Shown here piece after piece: positions 44,461 through 53,801 of a stretch of DNA of 64,000 nt. The DNA is taken from NCBI GenBank assembly GCA_910588195.1, contig CAJUPN010000001.1:62001-126000 (forward strand), in the 5' to 3' direction. Made by a program: the position numbers and the translations under genes. The DNA is from an uncultured Bacilli bacterium. Lineage in GTDB: Bacteria; Bacillota_I; Bacilli_A; RF39; UBA660. Position 1 is the stretch's first letter; every line of letters starts with the position of its first letter. The notes beneath the pieces are model-generated. The model worked only from the letters and a program-made list of their open reading frames with translations. It did no database searches and had not been told where the DNA came from.

Positions 44461-45027
44461 ATGAAAAATTATAAGTATAAAAGTACAATTTATTTAGTTT
44501 TTTTAACAGTTAGTTTATTAGTTAATGCCTTATTCTTATATGTTTTAGTATGTGAATATCCTCAAAATAAAGTAAGAGAAAATGAGGTAGTAGAGCCAAA
44601 CTACGATGTGGAATTTAATGCTGTAAAAAAGTTTTATTTAAATGCTTATAAATTTATTAATGAAGATAATAATTTATATGTTCCTGTTGAATATAAACTT
44701 AATTATGATAGTACAAGATCTTGTTTTTTAGTTAGATTGACTGGTTTAGAAGAATATTTTACTTCAAATTTTATTGAAGGATTATCAAATAATCTTATTA
44801 AAGATGGTGAAAACTATTATGATTGCAATAACTATATTAAAGATAGATTATTTAATAAATTATTTATTAGTTCTGATAATAATATTAAGAATTTAGAATA
44901 TGTTATGATGGAACAAGATTTAATGTTGGTTAAATACACATATGAAATGAATTATGGATATATTCATACCTCATATATGTTACTAAAAAAAGAAAATGAA
45001 AATTGGCTAATTGAAGCTTTTGAGTAA
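44461..45027 (+). CDS. Membrane-anchored protein of unknown function
   Basis: This 188-residue protein has one N-terminal helix (residues 8-30) and an extracellular mixed alpha/beta remainder with no known motif. It contains a cysteine pair (DSTRSCFLVRL and YYDCNNYI). AGAGGT lies close to the ATG. It may be co-transcribed with uppP. Confidence 0.55.
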   Translation: MKNYKYKSTIYLVFLTVSLLVNALFLYVLVCEYPQNKVRENEVVEPNYDVEFNAVKKFYLNAYKFINEDNNLYVPVEYKLNYDSTRSCFLVRLTGLEEYFTSNFIEGLSNNLIKDGENYYDCNNYIKDRLFNKLFISSDNNIKNLEYVMMEQDLMLVKYTYEMNYGYIHTSYMLLKKENENWLIEAFE

Positions 45028-45082
45028 TGTTTTAATACATTGCTTTTTTAGTGTATAATATAGTTAGATTTGGTGGGATATT

Positions 45083-45778
45083 ATGAAAGTTGTTATTACT
45101 GGGGGTTGTAGTGGACTTGGTCTTGAATTTACAAAGTATATGGCAAGTCTTGGTCATACTGTATATGCTCTTTATAATAGAAGTGTTGATAATGCTTTAA
45201 TGTTAGAACAGGATTTTGACAATGTTCGTTCTATAAAATGTGATATTAGAAATGAAGAAGAAGTTGATAAAGTACTTTTTAATATTGGAGATATAGATAT
45301 AATAATAAATAATGCAGGAATCGCTAAAGACAATTATTATAAAGAAAAGAGTAAGAAAGAGTTTATGAGTGTTTTAGAGACTAATGTTGTTGGGACCTTT
45401 TTAGTTACTAAGCATGCCCTTGATAAAATTAATAAAAAGGGAATTATAATCAATATAAGTAGTAACAACTCTCTTACAGCTTATACCAGTTTATCAATGG
45501 ATTATGATGCATCAAAATCGGGAATCAATATGCTCACAAAAGATTTTGCATTAGTAATTGAAGAAGAAAAAAAAGATATTAAAATTATATCTATTGCCCC
45601 TGGGTGGATTGATACTGATGAAGTAAAAAAGATGAACCCAGTTTATTTGAGAGAAGAAATTTCTAGAACTGGTCAAAAGGACCTTTTAAAGAAAGAAATG
45701 CTTGTTAAGTATATTATTGAAAATATTAATAATTATAAAAATGGTGAAGTAATTGAGATAAAAAATTTGGAGGTATAA
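45083..45778 (+). CDS. Short-chain dehydrogenase/reductase (SDR)
   Basis: This 231-residue Rossmann enzyme has the glycine motif TGGCSGLGLEF at the start, NNAG (IINNAGIAKDNYYKE), a catalytic serine in ISSNNS and the tyrosine-lysine pair in YDASKSG. It is a classical SDR with NAD(P)H-dependent oxidoreductase activity. FabG-like use in fatty-acid synthesis is possible but not shown. It is followed after 3 bases by the lyase gene, so they form an operon. Confidence 0.9.
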   Translation: MKVVITGGCSGLGLEFTKYMASLGHTVYALYNRSVDNALMLEQDFDNVRSIKCDIRNEEEVDKVLFNIGDIDIIINNAGIAKDNYYKEKSKKEFMSVLETNVVGTFLVTKHALDKINKKGIIINISSNNSLTAYTSLSMDYDASKSGINMLTKDFALVIEEEKKDIKIISIAPGWIDTDEVKKMNPVYLREEISRTGQKDLLKKEMLVKYIIENINNYKNGEVIEIKNLEV

Positions 45779-45781
45779 GTT

Positions 45782-47017
45782 ATGAATAGAGATGAAATAA
45801 AAAGAATCGTTGATGATTGTGAAAAAAAATGTGTTGAACAGTTTCAATTAATTGATGATATTAACTTTTATTATAGCGAAAAAGTTTTGAATGCTATGCA
45901 AGAAAGTGGATTAAGTGAGAGTTCTTTTTCATCGACAACAGGTTATGGATATAATGATATTGGCAGGGATACAATTGAAAATATTTATAAAAAAGTATTT
46001 GATTCAGAAGATGCTTTAGTACGTAATCAATTTGTTTCTGGGTCACATGCTTTAGCAGTTACTTTATTTGCTCTTTTACGACCAGAGGATACATTACTAT
46101 CAATAAGTGGGGTTCCTTATGATACACTTCATGAAGTTATTGGAATAAAAGGAAATGCCTCTTCTTTAGCAGCCTTTGGTGTTAAATATGCTGAAATAGA
46201 TTTAATTAATAATGATTTTGATTATGAAAAAATAGAGGCATATTTAAATAGCAATAAAGTAAAAGTTATTGAGATTCAAAGAAGTAAAGGATATTCAACA
46301 AGAGATAGTTTGGGAATTGAAAAACTAAAAAAGGTTATAAATTTAATAAAAAATATTGATAGGAATATTATTGTAATGATTGATAATTGTTATTGTGAGT
46401 TTGTTGAGAAAGTTAATCCTATTGAAGTTGGTGCTGATATTGTAGTTGGTTCTTTGATAAAAAATTTAGGTGGTGGTATTGCACCGAATGGAGCTTATGT
46501 AGTTGGTAAGAAGAAGCTTGTTGATTTAGTTGGTGAAAGACTTACACTCCCTGGGGAAGGTCGTGAAGTAGGACCAACACTTGGAATTAATAAGCAAATT
46601 TTACAAGGACTTTTCTTAGCTCCTTCAGTTGTTGCTTCTTCCTTAAAAACAGCTATTTTAACAAGTGCTGTTATGGATATGCTTGGTTATATGGTAAGAC
46701 CTAAATATGATGATAAAAGAGTAGATATTGTTCAAAATATTGAATTTAATGATAAGGATAAGCTTGTTAAATTTGTTCAAGGAATACAAGCTGGTTCACC
46801 AGTTGATTCAAATGCACTTCCAATTCCTTGGGATATGCCTGGGTATGATGATCAAATAATTATGGCAGCAGGATGTTTTACTCAAGGGAGCAGTATTGAA
46901 CTTTCTTGTGACGGACCTTTGCGTTCACCTTTTATTGCTTATATGCAAGGAGGTCTAACTTATGAATATGGTAAACTTGGTTTAATTAAAGCGATAGAAT
47001 TTTTAACTAAAGGATAG
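45782..47017 (+). CDS. Methionine gamma-lyase-like PLP enzyme (YnbB family)
   Basis: This 411-residue PLP-dependent protein belongs to the family once called aluminium-resistance proteins. The blocks FSSTTGYGYNDIGRDTIENI, NQFVSGSHALAVTLFALLRP and VVGSLIKNLGGGIAPNGAYV are visible. The last carries the PLP-binding lysine after GSLI. Further on are PGEGREVGPTLG and AAGCFTQGSSIELSCDGPLR. In Bacillus ynbB is adjacent to glnR. Here it is coupled to an SDR instead. The reaction is inferred from the family. Confidence 0.9.
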   Translation: MNRDEIKRIVDDCEKKCVEQFQLIDDINFYYSEKVLNAMQESGLSESSFSSTTGYGYNDIGRDTIENIYKKVFDSEDALVRNQFVSGSHALAVTLFALLRPEDTLLSISGVPYDTLHEVIGIKGNASSLAAFGVKYAEIDLINNDFDYEKIEAYLNSNKVKVIEIQRSKGYSTRDSLGIEKLKKVINLIKNIDRNIIVMIDNCYCEFVEKVNPIEVGADIVVGSLIKNLGGGIAPNGAYVVGKKKLVDLVGERLTLPGEGREVGPTLGINKQILQGLFLAPSVVASSLKTAILTSAVMDMLGYMVRPKYDDKRVDIVQNIEFNDKDKLVKFVQGIQAGSPVDSNALPIPWDMPGYDDQIIMAAGCFTQGSSIELSCDGPLRSPFIAYMQGGLTYEYGKLGLIKAIEFLTKG

Positions 47018-47037
47018 ATTTATCTATCTTTTTTTTA
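47013..47037 (+). terminator. Terminator of the SDR-lyase operon
   Basis: GATAGAT and ATCTATC arms overlap the stop codon and are followed by a T run. Confidence 0.85.
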
Positions 47038-47064
47038 TATAATTAATACAATGGAGTTGGTCAT

Positions 47065-48768
47065 ATGAGTAGTAAGATGAAAAGAACTATTATAGTTGTA
47101 ATTGTGTTTGTTATTTCAACTATTTTAAGTGTATGTATGCTTTATAATAGTGATAAAATACTTGTTAATTTTGATATTATAAAATTAACTAATAACTATA
47201 CAGAATACTATTTAGAATTTACTAAAGTGAAAGCAGCTGATCACTATGTAATTCAAATTAATAATTCTAATAACAGAAAAGTTTTTGAATTAGAAACAAA
47301 AGAAGTGAAAAACAAGTTTAGTTTAACTAATTTGAAATATAATGAAGAATATTCTTTGATGGTTTTTGCTTATGATGAGTTGGGAGATTATCGTCCATGT
47401 GAAGAAGAATATAAATTTGTTTGGAATGAGCCTACATTTAAAGAAGATTCTAGTTTACTTTTAAATAATTCTGATTATACGCTTTTTATTGATGGTGATT
47501 TATCAGGGAAAGACTACTACTTAAATGTTAAAGACAATGAACAGGTTTATTTAAATGAATTAGTAGATAAAAATGAAGTTATTATCTCTTCAACGATTTA
47601 TCAAGATTTAGAAAAAGAGCTAATCGTAACTTTAAATTCAAATAATGAGATAGTTGATGAAATACATCTTTTTAATAATATGAATCCTGTTAGTGATCTT
47701 TCTATAACTAATGTTACTAATGATACTATTGTACCATTTAATGATTTGACTTTAAGTTATAGTGGTGGAGATAATGCTTTAGAATATGAAATAAGAGTTA
47801 TTAAAGATAAGAAAATAATAAGACAAAGTACAACATCGAAAAAAACGGTTGTATTATCGAAAAATTTATTTAAAGTTGGAGAAGCTTATTCTTTAGAAGT
47901 TGTTGGTAAATATGATTCGTATTTTAAAAGTTCAATAGTAAATATTACAATGAGTGATTTGATTCAGTTAAATCCTGTTTATATTTCAAATAATTGGAAA
48001 TATGTAAAAAAAGGAACTAAGTTAGAATTAGCATCAAGTGATGAAGATGTTAAAATTTATTATACTTTAGATGGTAATGATCCCGAGAGCTTTGGTACTC
48101 TTTATACTGAGCCAATTATAATAAATGAAAATGTTACATTAAAAACAGTTTCAATGAAAGAGGGATATTTAGATAGTGTTATTTCTACTTATGATATTAA
48201 TGTAGGAGAAAAGAAAAAGTTAAGTGTTTATTTAAGTCCATCTAATCAACATGGTAATTTGGGTGTAAAAAGTGTTGGTTTTACAAATGAAATGGACGAA
48301 ATGAATGATGTAACAAATTATATTCAAGAACGACTTGAAAAAAATGGTGTTAAAGTTTATCGAAATAACTCAGCTGGTAATATTAACCAATGGAATAGAG
48401 ACTCCAATTATTATGGCGTAGATTTTAAAATAGCTATACATTCAAATGCTTCTATTGAACATGATAAATATGGAATAGAGACTTGGGTTGATACGCAAAA
48501 TAGTGCAACTTTAAGTATAGCAAATAAGATTCAAAATGGTCTTATGAGTATTTATCCTTATAAAGATAAACCAAATGCTAATAGAGGTGTTAAATATGCT
48601 AATGGAGCTTTGGGTGAGGCAAATGATAATTATATTCCTTTTGGTATTTTAGTAGAAGTAGCTCATCATGATAATAAAGAAGATGCAGAATGGATTATGC
48701 AGAATAAAAAACTAATAGGATATAATATAGCTGATTCAATACTTAAATATTATCAAGTTATAGAATGA
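47065..48768 (+). CDS. Extracellular N-acetylmuramoyl-L-alanine amidase with accessory domains
   Basis: This 567-residue protein has an N-terminal membrane helix (residues 5-26), fibronectin-like beta domains (about 30-310), a chitobiase-like domain (IYYTLDGNDPESFGTLYTEP at about 330-350) and a C-terminal amidase_3 domain. The amidase domain contains YLSPSNQHGN, FKIAIHSNAS and ILVEVAHHDN, which give the expected histidine and glutamate ligands. It probably cleaves peptidoglycan stems and could act in division or spore wall remodelling. Confidence 0.85.
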   Translation: MSSKMKRTIIVVIVFVISTILSVCMLYNSDKILVNFDIIKLTNNYTEYYLEFTKVKAADHYVIQINNSNNRKVFELETKEVKNKFSLTNLKYNEEYSLMVFAYDELGDYRPCEEEYKFVWNEPTFKEDSSLLLNNSDYTLFIDGDLSGKDYYLNVKDNEQVYLNELVDKNEVIISSTIYQDLEKELIVTLNSNNEIVDEIHLFNNMNPVSDLSITNVTNDTIVPFNDLTLSYSGGDNALEYEIRVIKDKKIIRQSTTSKKTVVLSKNLFKVGEAYSLEVVGKYDSYFKSSIVNITMSDLIQLNPVYISNNWKYVKKGTKLELASSDEDVKIYYTLDGNDPESFGTLYTEPIIINENVTLKTVSMKEGYLDSVISTYDINVGEKKKLSVYLSPSNQHGNLGVKSVGFTNEMDEMNDVTNYIQERLEKNGVKVYRNNSAGNINQWNRDSNYYGVDFKIAIHSNASIEHDKYGIETWVDTQNSATLSIANKIQNGLMSIYPYKDKPNANRGVKYANGALGEANDNYIPFGILVEVAHHDNKEDAEWIMQNKKLIGYNIADSILKYYQVIE

Positions 48769-48825
48769 TTTGTCGAATCGCTTTTAATTAGTAAAATAGT
48801 TTAGTATATTTATCTCGGTGATGAA

Positions 48826-48915
48826 ATGGAAGAGATAAATAAGTTGTTTGATAGTATAATTGATAATATTGATAAAGCAGTAGAATTACTTAAGAAAACT
48901 TCCACAAAGATGTAG
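48826..48915 (+). CDS. Possible small helical peptide (29 residues)
   Basis: A 29-codon frame after GGTGATGAA encodes a charged amphipathic helix beginning MEEINKLFDSIIDNIDKAVE. Its last codons overlap the terminator hairpin that follows. The well-placed ribosome site is the only support, so it may not be real. Confidence 0.35.
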   Translation: MEEINKLFDSIIDNIDKAVELLKKTSTKM

Positions 48916-48924
48916 GAAGTTTTT
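48896..48924 (+). terminator. Intrinsic terminator upstream of gpsB
   Basis: AAACTTCC and GGAAGTTT arms are followed by a T run. Confidence 0.85.
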
Positions 48925-49004
48925 TCTTTCTTTAATAGATATTGCTCATATTGACAAATGGTTTAAAATACACTAAAATTAATGGTATAAGAAGGGTGAA
49001 GCAT

Positions 49005-49358
49005 ATGTATAATGAAAAGTTGTTTTTAACACCACAAGAAATTTTAGATAAAGAATTTAAGGTTGATGCTAAAGGTTATAGACCACAAGAAGTAGATAAG
49101 TTTCTTGATATGGTTATAAGAGATTATACAGAATTTGCTAGTATCATTAAAAAGTTACAAAATGAAAATAAGATGTTAAATGATGATAATGCTAAATTGA
49201 AAGCGGAATATCGTAAACTTAAAAATATTATTGATTCAGCTAATGAGTCTACAGCAACTGGTTCAAATAGTGGTTCTAGTAAAAATAATTTTAATAATGT
49301 GGATCTTCTTAAGAGAATTAGCAATTTAGAAAAAGTTGTTTACGGAAAAGAAGAATAA
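49005..49358 (+). CDS. gpsB: Cell-division protein GpsB
   Basis: This 117-residue DivIVA-like protein has the membrane-binding start LTPQEILDKEFKVDAKGYRP and EVDKFLDMVIRDY, a coiled coil over residues 35-70, a serine/asparagine linker and the C-terminal helix LLKRISNLEKVVYG. GpsB links PBP1 and division proteins to control wall growth. The start after GAAGGGTGAAGC is used. It is followed immediately by rnpB, the same order as in Bacillus subtilis. Confidence 0.93.
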   Translation: MYNEKLFLTPQEILDKEFKVDAKGYRPQEVDKFLDMVIRDYTEFASIIKKLQNENKMLNDDNAKLKAEYRKLKNIIDSANESTATGSNSGSSKNNFNNVDLLKRISNLEKVVYGKEE

Positions 49359-49698
49359 TATCTTAGATAAACGCTGCATATAATTATGTTGAGGAAAGTC
49401 CATGCTCACACAGTCTGTGATGACTGTAGTGTTTGTGCTAGAGGAATAAATAACTCTAGGTAAGTTTAATACTTAACGGCTCCGAAATAACCTTAAATGG
49501 TTAAATTAGGTATAAAAGTGCCAAAGAGACGAGCTATTTTGGAAACGAAATAGGTGGAACGTGGTAAACCCCGCAAGTGAGAAATCCAAATTTTGGTAGG
49601 AGAGTCTTTAGGAACGAATGATAAGGGACTAAAGGACACGTAAGTGTAGATAAATGTTTATCACCCATTAGGGTACAGAACATGGCTTATTAGATATT
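49357..49698 (+). ncRNA. rnpB: RNase P RNA (type B)
   Basis: The conserved cores are present: GAGGAAAGTCCATGCTC near the 5' end and ACAGAACATGGCTTAT near the 3' end, closed by the P1 pair AATATCT with AGATATT. Between them are AAAGAGACGAGC, GGTGGAACGTGGTAAACCCC and AGAAATCCAAA, as in Bacillus-type RNA. It processes tRNA 5' ends. The exact ends are approximate. The first bases overlap the gpsB stop codon. Confidence 0.95.
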
Positions 49699-49725
49699 AT
49701 TTCTTATTTTTATTTTGGGAGATGA

Positions 49726-50232
49726 TTGATTCTGATAGAAGCAGGAGAAGCTTTAAGGAGTACTAGAGAATCTAGTGGCGTTTCAATTGATGAAGCAAGT
49801 AAAGATTTAAATATTCCAGTTATTGTCTTAGAGCAAATAGAAGATGGATCAATTGGTTCTTTTGAAGATATATATGATTTAAAACAAAAAATGGTTGAGT
49901 ATGCTAAATATTTAGGATTAAATACAGAAACTGTTATAAATAAATTTAATGAGTATATGTTTGATTATACTTCGAAGATACCAATGGATGAAATAGAAAA
50001 ACAAGTTAGAGAAAAAAATAAAGAAAAAGAAGATGAAGATAGAATCTTTTCTCCGTATACGAGAGTTTATCCAAAAGAAAAAACAATGCCTTATATTATA
50101 ACAGGTATTGTGGTTATAATTTTAGTGATAATTGCGATTGTTTGGAGTATTAAACAAATTACTATAGATAATAGTAGTACAGATATTATTGGTGTTCTTA
50201 ATATCTGTAATTTAGATGGAGGAAGGGTATGA
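49726..50232 (+). CDS. RodZ-like helix-turn-helix membrane protein
   Basis: This 168-residue protein has an N-terminal HTH_25 domain (ALRSTRESSGVSIDEASKDL and DLNIPVIVLEQIEDG), a charged linker and a membrane helix at about residues 122-146. The TTG start has GGGAG 4-7 bases upstream. RodZ anchors MreB in rod-shaped cells. Here the outer domain is very short (about 20 residues), so this is a reduced form. It overlaps pgsA by 4 bases, which is the order (rodZ-pgsA) seen in Bacillus. Confidence 0.85.
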   Translation: MILIEAGEALRSTRESSGVSIDEASKDLNIPVIVLEQIEDGSIGSFEDIYDLKQKMVEYAKYLGLNTETVINKFNEYMFDYTSKIPMDEIEKQVREKNKEKEDEDRIFSPYTRVYPKEKTMPYIITGIVVIILVIIAIVWSIKQITIDNSSTDIIGVLNICNLDGGRV

Positions 50233-50822
50233 ATTTACCAAATAGAATTACAATCGTTAGAATAGTTCTTTCGATATTATTGTTAGTATTATTGATATTT
50301 CCTTTTGATATGTGTGGTATTAGTTTTCCAATATTTCATTTGTTTGGAAGTATAACTGTTAGTTTACAATATATAATTGGTGGAGTTATCTTTTTAGTTG
50401 CTTCATTAACTGATTTTTTAGATGGAAATATAGCGAGAAAAAAAGGATTAGTTACTGACTTTGGTAAAGTAATGGATGCTATTGCTGATAAGGTTTTAGT
50501 TAATGGTGTTTTAATTGTTTTAGCTTGTAATGGGCTAATAAATGTAGTTATTCCAGTTATAATCATTACAAGAGATATTTTTGTTGATTCTATAAAGATG
50601 GTTGCTGGTGGCAAAGGAAAGGCTGTTGGAGCTAGTATTTTAGGAAAGTTAAAGACTATTTGTATGATGACAGGTTTGACTTTAGTTTTCTTCTATAACA
50701 TTCCTTTTGAACTTTTAAATGTGAATGTTGCTGAAGGTCTTTTATATGCAGCAACAGTTTTATCAATAATTTCGGGAGTTCAATATTATATAGTTAATAA
50801 AGAATTTTTTAAAGAAAAATAG
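50229..50822 (+). CDS. pgsA: CDP-diacylglycerol-glycerol-3-phosphate 3-phosphatidyltransferase
   Basis: This 197-residue membrane enzyme makes phosphatidylglycerol phosphate. The CDP-alcohol motif D-G-x2-A-R-x8-G-x3-D-x3-D is visible in LDGNIARKKGLVTDFGKVMD continuing into AIADK. Membrane helices surround it. It provides the phosphatidylglycerol that LTA synthase uses. It is followed by a terminator and by recA, the Bacillus arrangement apart from cinA. Confidence 0.95.
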   Translation: MNLPNRITIVRIVLSILLLVLLIFPFDMCGISFPIFHLFGSITVSLQYIIGGVIFLVASLTDFLDGNIARKKGLVTDFGKVMDAIADKVLVNGVLIVLACNGLINVVIPVIIITRDIFVDSIKMVAGGKGKAVGASILGKLKTICMMTGLTLVFFYNIPFELLNVNVAEGLLYAATVLSIISGVQYYIVNKEFFKEK

Positions 50823-50849
50823 CAACTTATAAGTAGTTGCTTTTTTTTG
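50821..50849 (+). terminator. Intrinsic terminator of pgsA
   Basis: AGCAACT and AGTTGCT arms are followed by eight T just after the stop. Confidence 0.88.
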
Positions 50850-50914
50850 AAGTAATTTAAATAATATTGGGTAATAAATATATGAGTAGTAATTAATTGG
50901 TATAATAATTAATT

Positions 50915-50926
50915 GTACATTTGTTC
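50915..50926. promoter_or_regulatory. Near-consensus LexA/DinR box upstream of recA
   Basis: GTACATTTGTTC, read on the other strand GAACAAATGTAC, differs by one base from the Bacillus SOS operator GAAC-N4-GTTC. It lies immediately upstream of the recA -35 box, so SOS control of recA is likely. Confidence 0.6.
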
Positions 50927-50935
50927 GAAAAAAGA

Positions 50936-50964
50936 TTGACAAAGAAAAGATAATTTATTAAAAT
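50936..50964 (+). promoter_or_regulatory. recA promoter
   Basis: TTGACA and TAAAAT are separated by 17 bases, with the transcript start about 20 bases before the recA ATG. It is preceded by the LexA-like box. Confidence 0.75.
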
Positions 50965-50988
50965 TAATTTAGAAATAGGAGATACAAG

Positions 50989-51999
50989 ATGAAAAAAATA
51001 GAGACTAAAACGGATGATAAAGATAAAGCCTTAGAACAAGTAATGGCTGAGATAGAAAAACAATTTGGTAAGGGAGCAATAATGAAGCTTGGAAGTGATT
51101 CTCATATTGAAATTGAGACAACACCTTCAGGTTCACTTGCACTTGATGTTGCACTAGGTGTCGGTGGTTTTCCAAAGGGGAGAATAATTGAAGTTTTTGG
51201 TCCAGAATCTTCTGGTAAAACGACAATTGCACTACAAGCAGTTGCAGAGGTTCAAAAGTGTGGAGGACGTGCAGCATTCATTGATGCTGAACATGCTTTA
51301 GATCCTGTTTATGCTAAGAAATTAGGGGTAAATATAGAAGAGTTATTACTTTCGCAACCGGATACTGGTGAGCAAGCTTTAGAAATTTGTGAAGCTTTAG
51401 TTAGAAGTAATGCCGTTTCTATTGTTGTAATTGATTCTGTTGCGGCATTAGTTCCACAAGCAGAGATTGAAGGAGAAATGGGTGACTCACACGTAGGCTT
51501 ACAAGCTCGACTTATGAGTCAAGCTTTAAGAAAACTAGGTGGTATTATTAATAAAACTAATACAACTGCAATATTTATCAATCAGCTTCGTGAGAAGGTT
51601 GGAATTATGTTCGGAAATCCTGAGACAACTCCTGGAGGACGTGCTTTAAAATTTTATGCCTCAGTGCGTTTAGATGTTCGCCGTGGAGAGCAAATAAAAC
51701 TTGGAGATTCGGTAATTGGTAATAGAACTAATATAAAAGTTGTTAAAAATAAAGTTGCTCCACCTTTTAAAACAGCTGTTGTAGATATTATGTATGGTGA
51801 AGGTGTATCTCATGAGGGAGAACTTGTTGATATTGCTGCTGACTTAGGAATTGTTGAAAAGAGTGGAGCTTGGTATTCTTATAATGGTGAAAAAATTGGT
51901 CAAGGAAAAGAGAATGCCAAAATATTCTTGAAGAATAATCCAGACATAGCAAATGAAATTGAAAGTTTAATAAGAGAGCATTACGAATTTAAAGACTAA
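50989..51999 (+). CDS. recA: Recombinase RecA
   Basis: This 336-residue protein has EKQFGKGAIMKLG, Walker A GPESSGKTTIAL, AAFIDAEHALDP, the DNA-binding loop FINQLREKVGIMFGNPETTP and GGRALKFYASVRLD, all diagnostic of RecA. It pairs homologous DNA and triggers LexA cleavage. GGAGATACAAG precedes the ATG. The C-terminal tail is shorter than in E. coli. A terminator follows. Confidence 0.97.
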   Translation: MKKIETKTDDKDKALEQVMAEIEKQFGKGAIMKLGSDSHIEIETTPSGSLALDVALGVGGFPKGRIIEVFGPESSGKTTIALQAVAEVQKCGGRAAFIDAEHALDPVYAKKLGVNIEELLLSQPDTGEQALEICEALVRSNAVSIVVIDSVAALVPQAEIEGEMGDSHVGLQARLMSQALRKLGGIINKTNTTAIFINQLREKVGIMFGNPETTPGGRALKFYASVRLDVRRGEQIKLGDSVIGNRTNIKVVKNKVAPPFKTAVVDIMYGEGVSHEGELVDIAADLGIVEKSGAWYSYNGEKIGQGKENAKIFLKNNPDIANEIESLIREHYEFKD

Positions 52000-52018
52000 A
52001 TATTAGTCTTTTTTCTTT
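51990..52018 (+). terminator. Intrinsic terminator of recA
   Basis: AAAGACTAA and TTAGTCTTT arms are followed by a T run and overlap the last codons. Confidence 0.85.
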
Positions 52019-52112
52019 TTTCTTGTAAAATTTGACATTTTACTCTATAATTTAATTATAGATATATAACTTCATATGTGTGAAGTTTTCTATAAATAGA
52101 AATGAGGGAAAT

Positions 52113-53666
52113 ATGGAATTTAATACTATGTCCATAGTTACTCTTCTTATTGGTCTTGTTATTGGTGCCATAATTGTAGTTGGTGTGACTTTATTATTTG
52201 GTGCAAATGCGAGAAAAAAAGCCGAGAAATTATTGAAAGAAGCTAGCAGAGAAGCAGAAAGACATAAAAGAGATGCTTTAGCTGAGCTTAAAGAAGAAAG
52301 TTACAAATTAAAGCAAGAAACTGAAAAGGAAATAAAAGAAAAAAAGGCTGAAATATTAGCCAGTGAAGAGCGTCTTTTGACTCGTGAAAAATCTTTAGAT
52401 AAAAGAGAAGAAATGTTACAAAATCGTGATTCAATGTTAGAACAAAAAGATAATAATTTGAGTGCTTTACAAAAACAAGTCCAAGAGAAAGAAAACAGAA
52501 TGGACGAACTTCTTAAAGAAGAATTAGAAAAATTAGAGACTATTGCTAAGTTTTCTAAAGAAAAAGCTCATGATGAAATCATGAAGCGTGTAGAAAGTAA
52601 TATGGAAGTTGAAATAGCTGAATTTATTAAGGAAAGAGAAGCAGAAGCTAAACTTGAAGTTGATGAAAAAGCTAAGAATTTACTTGTTAATTCAATGGAA
52701 AAATATTCTAATGATGTAACAAATATTCAAACTGTTTCAACAATTAGTTTACCAAATGATGAAATGAAAGGTCGCCTTATCGGTAGAGAAGGAAGAAATA
52801 TAAGAACTTTAGAGGCTGTTACTGGTGTTGATTTAATTATTGATGATACACCTGAGGCAATAGTTATTTCTTCATTTGATCCTTTCAGAAGAGAAATTGC
52901 TAAACAAACAATTGAAACTTTAATTAAAGATGGACGTATTCATCCAACAAGAATTGAAGAGATTTATGATAAAATTGTAAAAGATATGAATACAAGGGTT
53001 ATGGAAATTGGAAAAGATGCTGTTTATCAACTAGGTCTTTCTAAAATAGATCCTGAATTAGTCCAAACAATTGGAAAACTTAATTTTAGAACTAGTTATG
53101 GACAAAATGCTTTACAACATTCTATTGAAGTTGCAAATCTTGCTGGTATAATGGCAGGAGAACTAGGAGAGAATGTGTTATTAGCTAAAAGAGCTGGTTT
53201 GTTGCATGATATAGGAAAAGCTATTGATTTTGAAGTTGAAGGAAGTCATGTTGACATTGGAGTAGATGTTGCTAAGAGATTTCATGAGGATGAAGTTGTT
53301 ATTAATTCAATTGCTTCACATCATGGCGATACAACTCAAACAAGCGTTATATCTTGTTTAATTCAGATAGCTGATACTATGAGTGCTGCTCGTCCTGGAG
53401 CAAGAAATGATTCGATGGAAAACTATGTCAAACGTTTAGAACAACTTGAGAGTCTTGGTAATTCATTTAAAGGTGTTGATAAATCTTATGCAATGCAAGC
53501 AGGAAGAGAAATCAGAGTAATTGTTAAACCTGATGAAGTTGATGATTTAGAGAGCTTTAAAATTGCTCGTGAACTTAAGAATAAGATTGAAGAAGAAATG
53601 CAATACCCTGGGACTATTAAGATTACTGTTGTTCGAGAAACAAGGGCACAAGAAGAAGCAAAATAA
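52113..53666 (+). CDS. rny: Ribonuclease Y
   Basis: This 517-residue membrane-bound endoribonuclease starts mRNA decay. The layout is an N-terminal helix (residues 8-30), a long coiled coil to about 190, a KH domain (GRLIGREGRNIRTLEAVTGV) and an HD domain with GLLHDIGKAIDFEVEGSHVD. The ATG after GAGGGAAAT is used; the earlier in-frame start has no ribosome site. recA-rny order is conserved in Bacilli. Bacillus RNase Y has 520 residues. Confidence 0.96.
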   Translation: MEFNTMSIVTLLIGLVIGAIIVVGVTLLFGANARKKAEKLLKEASREAERHKRDALAELKEESYKLKQETEKEIKEKKAEILASEERLLTREKSLDKREEMLQNRDSMLEQKDNNLSALQKQVQEKENRMDELLKEELEKLETIAKFSKEKAHDEIMKRVESNMEVEIAEFIKEREAEAKLEVDEKAKNLLVNSMEKYSNDVTNIQTVSTISLPNDEMKGRLIGREGRNIRTLEAVTGVDLIIDDTPEAIVISSFDPFRREIAKQTIETLIKDGRIHPTRIEEIYDKIVKDMNTRVMEIGKDAVYQLGLSKIDPELVQTIGKLNFRTSYGQNALQHSIEVANLAGIMAGELGENVLLAKRAGLLHDIGKAIDFEVEGSHVDIGVDVAKRFHEDEVVINSIASHHGDTTQTSVISCLIQIADTMSAARPGARNDSMENYVKRLEQLESLGNSFKGVDKSYAMQAGREIRVIVKPDEVDDLESFKIARELKNKIEEEMQYPGTIKITVVRETRAQEEAK

Positions 53667-53679
53667 TGCTTCTTTTTTT
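53654..53679 (+). terminator. Intrinsic terminator of rny
   Basis: AGAAGCA and GCTTCT arms overlap the end of rny and are followed by seven T. The following bases contain the promoter of the third toxin-like module. Confidence 0.85.
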
Positions 53680-53680
53680 G

Positions 53681-53709
53681 TTGCAAGAAAATTCGATGTT
53701 TTTTATAGT
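53681..53709 (+). promoter_or_regulatory. Promoter of toxin-like transcript, copy C
   Basis: TTGCAA and TATAGT are spaced by 17 bases, placing the transcript start near 53716, shortly before the TGAGAGG block. An alternative -10, TTATAC (53718-53723), is also possible. Confidence 0.5.
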
Positions 53710-53742
53710 ATGGTTTATTATACACCTTTGAGAGGTGTGAAG

Positions 53743-53784
53743 ATGCCTACCACTAAAACACAAGCTAAGTTATTCAGGGGGTAG
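53743..53784 (+). CDS. Leader peptide of copy C (13 residues)
   Basis: A 13-codon frame encodes MPTTKTQAKLFRG behind AGAGGTGTGAAG, a good ribosome site. The ending LFRG equals that of the copies at 22.5 and 25.9 kb, whereas the rest has changed. Its stop lies 17 bases before the hydrophobic peptide. The conserved nucleotides TTCAGGGGG encode this ending and lie upstream of the toxin ribosome site. Confidence 0.6.
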   Translation: MPTTKTQAKLFRG

Positions 53785-53801
53785 TAAAGAAGGTGGTACC
53801 A

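Noticed and set aside
53486..53784. Longer coding frames across the end of rny
   Set aside because: They run through rny and its terminator in other frames; only the last 13 codons, which form the leader peptide with its own ribosome site, are supported.
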